Below are positions 60,430-64,000 of a stretch of DNA of 64,000 nt, one piece after another. A program made the position numbers and the translations under genes. Position 1 is the stretch's first letter; each line of letters opens with the position of its first letter. Source of the DNA: Streptomyces kurssanovii. Lineage in GTDB: Bacteria > Actinomycetota > Actinomycetes > Streptomycetales > Streptomycetaceae. The notes below the pieces were generated by a model that was not told the DNA's origin, did not search any database, and worked only from the letters and a program-made list of their open reading frames with translations. The DNA is taken from positions 1 through 64,000 of the forward strand of contig NZ_BMTN01000003.1 of the NCBI RefSeq assembly GCF_014649695.1, in the 5' to 3' direction.

Positions 60430-61575
60430 ATGCACGACCAAGGCCAACCGCACGGCCCCCTCGCGGGCTTCACCGTCGGCGTGACCGCCGCCAGGCGGGC
60501 CGACGAGCTCGGCGCGCTGCTCCAGCGGCGGGGCGCGGCCGTCCTGCACGCCCCCGCGCTGCGCATCGTTCCGCTCGCCGACGACACGGAGCTCCTCGCC
60601 GCCACCAAGGAACTGATCGACCACACCCCCGACGTGGTCGTCGCCACCACCGCCATCGGCTTCCGCGGCTGGGTGGAGGCGGCCGACGGCTGGGGTGTGG
60701 GGGAGCAGCTGCTGGGCCGGCTGCGCGGCGCCGAGCTGCTGGCCCGCGGCCCCAAGGTCAAGGGCGCCATCCGCGCGGCGGGCCTCACCGAGGAGTGGTC
60801 GCCCGTCTCCGAGTCCATGGCGGAGGTACTGGACCGGCTGCTCGGCGAGGGAGTGGCGGGCCGCCGTGTCGCGCTCCAGCTGCACGGCGAGCCGCTGCCC
60901 GGGTTCGTGGAATCGCTGCGTGCGGCGGGCGCGGACGTCGTCCTCGTACCCGTCTACCGCTGGATGCCGCCGGAGGACCTCGCCCCGCTCGACCGGCTGC
61001 TGGACGCGGCCGTCTCCCGCGGCCTGGACGCCGTCACCTTCACCAGCGCCCCGGCCGCCGCGTCGCTCCTGAACCGCGCGGAGTCCCGCGGTCTGCTGAC
61101 CGATCTCCTGGCCGCCCTGGACCACGACGTCCTCGCGGCCTGCGTGGGGCCGGTCACGGCGGTGCCGCTGCAGGCGGCCGGTGTCCCGACGGTGCAGCCG
61201 GAGCGGTTCAGGCTCGGCCCGCTGGTGCAGCTGCTCGGCGTCGAGCTGCCCGCCCGTGCCCGTACGTTCCCGGTCGCGGGCCGCCGCGTCGAGATCCGCG
61301 GTCACGCCGTCCTCGTCGACGACGAACTGCGCCCGGTGCCGCCCGCCGGGATGGCCCTGCTGCGGGCCCTGTCGGAACGGCCCGGCTGGGTTGTCGCCCG
61401 CTCCGACCTGCTGCGGGCCCTGCCGGGCGCCGGCCGGGACGAGCACGCCGTGGAGACGGCCATGGCCCGGCTGCGCACGGCGCTGGGCGCCCCCAAGCTC
61501 ATCCAGACCGTCGTCAAACGCGGCTACCGGCTGGCCCTGGACCCGGCGTCCGACGCCAAGTACGCCGACGCCTGA
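60430..61575 (+). CDS. nnaR: nitrate assimilation regulator NnaR (HemD-like domain plus winged helix)
   Basis: A 381-residue protein. Residues about 10-255 have the uroporphyrinogen-III synthase (HemD) fold (AGFTVGVTAARRADELGALL in parts, DAVTFTSAPAAASLL, AACVGPVTAVPLQAAGV). Residues about 285-378 form an OmpR/PhoB-type winged helix (VLVDDELRPVPPAGMALLRAL in parts, DEHAVETAMARLRTAL, IQTVVKRGYRLAL). This fusion is known as NnaR, an activator of nitrite/nitrate assimilation with GlnR. It lacks a receiver domain. ATG 60430 has GGGG 9 bases before; TTG 60358 and GTG 60415 are alternatives. Confidence 0.88.
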   Translation: MHDQGQPHGPLAGFTVGVTAARRADELGALLQRRGAAVLHAPALRIVPLADDTELLAATKELIDHTPDVVVATTAIGFRGWVEAADGWGVGEQLLGRLRGAELLARGPKVKGAIRAAGLTEEWSPVSESMAEVLDRLLGEGVAGRRVALQLHGEPLPGFVESLRAAGADVVLVPVYRWMPPEDLAPLDRLLDAAVSRGLDAVTFTSAPAAASLLNRAESRGLLTDLLAALDHDVLAACVGPVTAVPLQAAGVPTVQPERFRLGPLVQLLGVELPARARTFPVAGRRVEIRGHAVLVDDELRPVPPAGMALLRALSERPGWVVARSDLLRALPGAGRDEHAVETAMARLRTALGAPKLIQTVVKRGYRLALDPASDAKYADA

Positions 61576-62081
61576 CCTGCCTGCTCCGGGCGTGCCGTGC
61601 GCAGCAGTGACGTGGCACGCCACAGGCACAGCAGGGCCGCCGTGGTGAGCACGGTGCGCACGGTGTTCCAGAGCACCCACGGGTCCTCGAAGTTCTCCCG
61701 TACGGCGCCCGGGTCGGCGATCCCGTCCGGGGCGCCCGCGGCGGCCAGCTCGTTGTTGAGCGGCACGTTCGCCGCGGACGTCACCACGAACACCAGGACG
61801 TAGAGGACCAGCGCCGCGGTCACCCAGCGGCCCCTGGGCGTACGGCGCTGCTGCCATGCCGAGACGGCCGTGAGGACGAGCGCGCCGAAGAGCGCGGCGA
61901 AGAAGGCCGGGTTCTCGATCACCTCGTTGATGTTCTGCATGACCTCGACGTAGGTCCGGTCGTCGCTGCGGCCGAGCGCCGGCATCACCGAGACCGTGAA
62001 CGCGAACCAGACGCCCGCGATGAGCCCGGTCGTCACGGTCGCCGCCGCGAGGACCGCTCCTGCACCCCTGTTCTGTGTCAT
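61524..62081 (-). CDS. DUF1772 (anthrone oxygenase-like) membrane protein
   Basis: A 185-residue protein with four hydrophobic segments. The first carries TGLIAGVWFAFTVSVMPALG (about 18-37), and NPAFF and NVPLNNELA (about 57-61 and 104-112) are typical of the DUF1772 group, which includes anthrone oxygenases. The conserved Asn-rich loop NVPLNNEL is present. The 3' end overlaps the convergent nnaR gene by 52 bases. It is divergent from the CGNR regulator gene and probably controlled by it. Substrate unknown. Confidence 0.82.
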   Translation of the reverse strand: MTQNRGAGAVLAAATVTTGLIAGVWFAFTVSVMPALGRSDDRTYVEVMQNINEVIENPAFFAALFGALVLTAVSAWQQRRTPRGRWVTAALVLYVLVFVVTSAANVPLNNELAAAGAPDGIADPGAVRENFEDPWVLWNTVRTVLTTAALLCLWRATSLLRTARPEQAGQASAYLASDAGSRASR

Positions 62082-62176
62082 GAGACCCAGTCAACCGGCC
62101 CGTCCTCGTGCGGGACATGGGTGAGCGTCGCATTCGCATGTCCGTGCGTCCACGTCTCGATGAGGGCTTCCGGCCG

Positions 62177-62216
62177 CACCGTCGGGCAGGCACTCTGGTG
62201 GGGACACCCGACGGTG
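62177..62216. promoter_or_regulatory. inverted repeat before the CGNR regulator gene
   Basis: Perfect 10-base arms CACCGTCGGG and CCCGACGGTG are separated by 20 bases in the 157-base divergent gap; a second pair GGACATG/CATGTCC (62113-62119, 62137-62143) lies closer to the DUF1772 gene. These may be operators of the CGNR regulator. Confidence 0.45.
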
Positions 62217-62238
62217 ATCCCGAGGCGGTGACAGGCGC

Positions 62239-62853
62239 ATGACAGCGGCGGCGGGCGCGGGTCCGTACCCGTCCCAGTGGCGATTCGACTCCGGGCGCGT
62301 CTGCCTGGACCTGGTGGCGACGGCGCGGGAGGCGGACCGCCGGGCCGGCGGGCCCGAACCGCTGGCGGACACCGGGGGACTGGCGCGCTGGCTCGTGGGC
62401 GCCGGTCTCGTCCCGGCCGGGACACCGCTGCACGGGATCGACGGCACCTGGGTGGCAGGTTTCGTCGAACTGCGTGACTGCATAGACCGTTTGGTGCTCA
62501 CCGGGCCGGACGAAGGCCGCGCGGACGACGCTCTCGAGATTCTCAACGCCCGCGCACGGAACGCGCCTCCGGGCATCAGAGCCGTGAAGGACGGGAAAGG
62601 CAGGCTGGTACGGGCGCTGTGCGCCGCGCCGGAGTGCGCGGCCCTGCTCGCCGTCGTCGCCCGGGACGCGGTGGACCTCCTCACCGACCCGGTCGCCCGC
62701 TCGCGGCTGCGGCAGTGCGAGGGCGACAACTGCCGCCGCGTCTATCTCGACACCTCACGGGGCAGGCGGCGCCGCTGGTGCTCGAGCGAAGTGTGCGGAA
62801 ACCGCGAGCGGGTGGCGAGACACCGCAGGAAGGCCTCCGTCAAAGAATCTTGA
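62239..62853 (+). CDS. CGNR zinc-finger transcriptional regulator (ABATE domain)
   Basis: A 204-residue regulator. Residues about 8-140 form the ABATE (stress-sensing) domain (FDSGRVCLDLVATARE). The C-terminal CGNR zinc finger (about 155-195) has cysteines in RQCEGDNCRRVYLD and RWCSSEVCGNRERV, including the literal CGNR, and is thought to bind DNA. GGCGCATG precedes the start only weakly. It is divergent from the DUF1772 gene. Confidence 0.9.
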   Translation: MTAAAGAGPYPSQWRFDSGRVCLDLVATAREADRRAGGPEPLADTGGLARWLVGAGLVPAGTPLHGIDGTWVAGFVELRDCIDRLVLTGPDEGRADDALEILNARARNAPPGIRAVKDGKGRLVRALCAAPECAALLAVVARDAVDLLTDPVARSRLRQCEGDNCRRVYLDTSRGRRRRWCSSEVCGNRERVARHRRKASVKES

Positions 62854-62875
62854 AATTTCTTCGCCCGGCGTTGAG

Positions 62876-62899
62876 TGAACCTCCGGCTGGCCCCGTAGT
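62876..62899 (+). promoter_or_regulatory. possible ECF-type promoter of the sigma gene
   Basis: TGAACC (62876-62881) and CGTAGT (62894-62899) are ECF-like -35 and -10 elements, but only 12 bases apart instead of about 16. The inverted repeat CGGCTGGC / GCCAGCCG (62884-62891, 62925-62932) overlaps this stretch. Assignment uncertain. Confidence 0.3.
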
Positions 62900-62953
62900 G
62901 AAGAGGGACAAGCAGCCAGCCGTGAAAAACAGGGTCTCGACCGGGAGGTTCAG

Positions 62954-63541
62954 GTGCGCAAGGATGCCGCCGTGGCCGATGACCGTCCGCAACGGGCCCG
63001 CCATCGCAGTGAGAAGCCACGTATCGACACCTCTGTGCCCGACGAGGAGTTGATGCGTGCCCTCTACCGCGAACACGCAGGGCCGTTGCTCGCCTATGTA
63101 CTGCGTCTCGTTGCCGGCGACCGCCAGCGCGCCGAGGACGTCGTACAGGAGACGCTCATCCGTGCCTGGAAGAACGCCGGCCAGCTCAACCGGGCGACCG
63201 GCTCTGTCCGACCCTGGCTGGTGACGGTCGCCCGGCGCATCGTCATCGACGGTCACCGCAGCCGGCAGGCCCGGCCGCAGGAGGTCGACCCGTCGCCGCT
63301 GGAGGTCATGCCCGCGGAGGACGAGATCGACAAGGCGTTGTGGCTGATGACGCTCTCAGATGCACTCGATGATTTGACGCCCGCCCACAGGGAAGTTCTT
63401 GTCGAGACGTATTTCAAGGGGCGTACGGTCAATGAAGCGGCCGAAACGCTCGGCATACCCAGCGGGACCGTGCGGTCCCGTGTGTTCTACGCGCTCCGTT
63501 CCATGAAGCTCGCTCTTGAGGAGAGGGGGGTCTCGGCATGA
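62954..63541 (+). CDS. sigU: ECF RNA polymerase sigma factor, SigU-like
   Basis: A 195-residue extracytoplasmic-function sigma factor. Region 2 (about 35-105) contains LMRALYREHAGPLLAYV and the DVVQETLIRAWKNAGQL block; region 4 (about 135-190) has LTPAHREVLVETYFKG and the helix-turn-helix TVNEAAETLGIPSGTVRSRVFYALRSM in parts. GTG start 62954 with GGGAGG before it. It is coupled (ATGA) to the anti-sigma gene. The symbol rests on synteny with narK and nnaR in S. coelicolor, where sigU lies nearby; the protein also resembles mycobacterial SigL. Confidence 0.85.
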   Translation: MRKDAAVADDRPQRARHRSEKPRIDTSVPDEELMRALYREHAGPLLAYVLRLVAGDRQRAEDVVQETLIRAWKNAGQLNRATGSVRPWLVTVARRIVIDGHRSRQARPQEVDPSPLEVMPAEDEIDKALWLMTLSDALDDLTPAHREVLVETYFKGRTVNEAAETLGIPSGTVRSRVFYALRSMKLALEERGVSA

Positions 63542-64000
63542 CCATGTACGAGCAGGAGTCCGTACACGACGCGGTGGGCGCATATGTGCTCGGCGTGCTC
63601 GACGAAGCGGACGCCTCCGCCTTCGAGGCGCATCTGGCGGGATGCGACGTCTGTGCCGCCCACCTCGAGGAGTTCTCGGGGATGGAGCCGATGCTCGCGA
63701 TGCTCGCGGAGGCGCCCGCCCCCGCGCCGCCGCAGAGCAACGTCTACAGCCTGCCCGGGATGCCGGGCATGTCCGACTTCCCCGCGCCGCGCGCCGTCCC
63801 GGTGGTGCCCACCTCCCCGAGCCCCAAGGTCCTCGACGGTCTGCTCAACGAGGTCGCCGTCAAGCGCGCCCACAAGCGCCGGCGCGGCATGTACCTGCTC
63901 GCGGCGGCCGCGGCGCTGATCATCGGCGGCCCCGCCGTCGCCGTGGTCGTCACCGCCGACGACACCGGCAGCAACGTGGCGGGCGCCGACCCGCACCCCA
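63538..64000 (+). CDS. rsuA: zinc anti-sigma factor (partial at the window end)
   Basis: The first 154 residues of a membrane anti-sigma factor that should hold the adjacent sigma factor. The zinc-binding anti-sigma motif is H-x3-C-x2-C: His32, Cys36, Cys39 (EAHLAGCDVC), with His10. A Pro-rich linker (about 58-90) leads to a transmembrane segment (about 119-142, YLLAAAAALIIGGPAVAVV), after which the protein continues outside the membrane beyond the window. Its ATG overlaps the sigma stop. The symbol is by synteny. Confidence 0.85.
   Translation, partial: MTMYEQESVHDAVGAYVLGVLDEADASAFEAHLAGCDVCAAHLEEFSGMEPMLAMLAEAPAPAPPQSNVYSLPGMPGMSDFPAPRAVPVVPTSPSPKVLDGLLNEVAVKRAHKRRRGMYLLAAAAALIIGGPAVAVVVTADDTGSNVAGADPHP

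Overview
The window is a chromosomal core segment of a Streptomyces (high-GC Actinobacteria). The evidence is the very high third-position GC in every gene, frequent GTG and TTG starts behind GGAGG-type ribosome sites, the tmRNA tag ANTKRDSFALAA, and a gene order matching the Streptomyces coelicolor region from mtrAB and secA to the nitrate and SigU genes (synteny recalled, not computed). No prophage, insertion sequence, CRISPR array, tRNA or biosynthetic gene cluster was seen.

Layout. 1-197: the end of an rRNA operon (5S rRNA and terminator). 295-5706, minus strand: a tightly overlapping operon of a membrane protein, DUF4129, DUF4350, MoxR ATPase and DUF58 proteins. 5889-11573, plus: mtnA, then mtrA-mtrB-lpqB, the envelope two-component system with its lipoprotein. 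11654-14373: comF-like gene, hpf with a long structured leader, and an orphan response regulator. 14441-16308, minus: winged-helix protein and GNAT acetyltransferase. 16548-19367: secA. 19856-28753: small conserved actinobacterial proteins, a HAD protein, a DJ-1/PfpI protein, the 1644-residue NAD-glutamate dehydrogenase and an orphan Ser/Thr kinase. 28794-34876: a probable surface-glycan locus (ABC-2 exporter TagGH, TetR regulator, GT-C membrane glycosyltransferase, glycosyltransferase-methyltransferase fusion, ArnE/EmrE-like small membrane protein). 35045-38656, minus: a carbohydrate ABC importer without its own ATPase. 38866-42120: a large FHA-FtsK/EssC-like protein, divergent from the Ser/Thr kinases pkaA and pkaB. 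45650-52220: prfB, a sortase-substrate protein, ftsE-ftsX, a C-terminal processing protease, smpB and ssrA. 52251-54690: an MFS transporter and a divergent LysR regulator. 54839-58830: matA-matB plus an acyltransferase (adhesive extracellular glycan). 58933-62853: narK, nnaR, a DUF1772 protein and a CGNR regulator. 62954-64000: an ECF sigma factor and its zinc anti-sigma factor, cut by the window end.

Several modules concern the envelope: MtrAB-LpqB, SecA, FtsEX with a protease, a sortase substrate, the TagGH glycan locus and MatAB. Translation quality control (HPF, RF2, SmpB, tmRNA) and nitrogen metabolism (NAD-GDH, NarK, NnaR) form two other themes. The points most worth following up are the sugar permease carrying an extracytoplasmic beta-sandwich-like insert, the orphan FHA-EssC-like protein with an arginine in its Walker A motif beside two Ser/Thr kinases, the compact lipid-linked-sugar/export locus, a short ORF with an ideal ribosome site before pkaA, and several short regulatory-site candidates (MtrA-like, GlnR-like, SigR-like).
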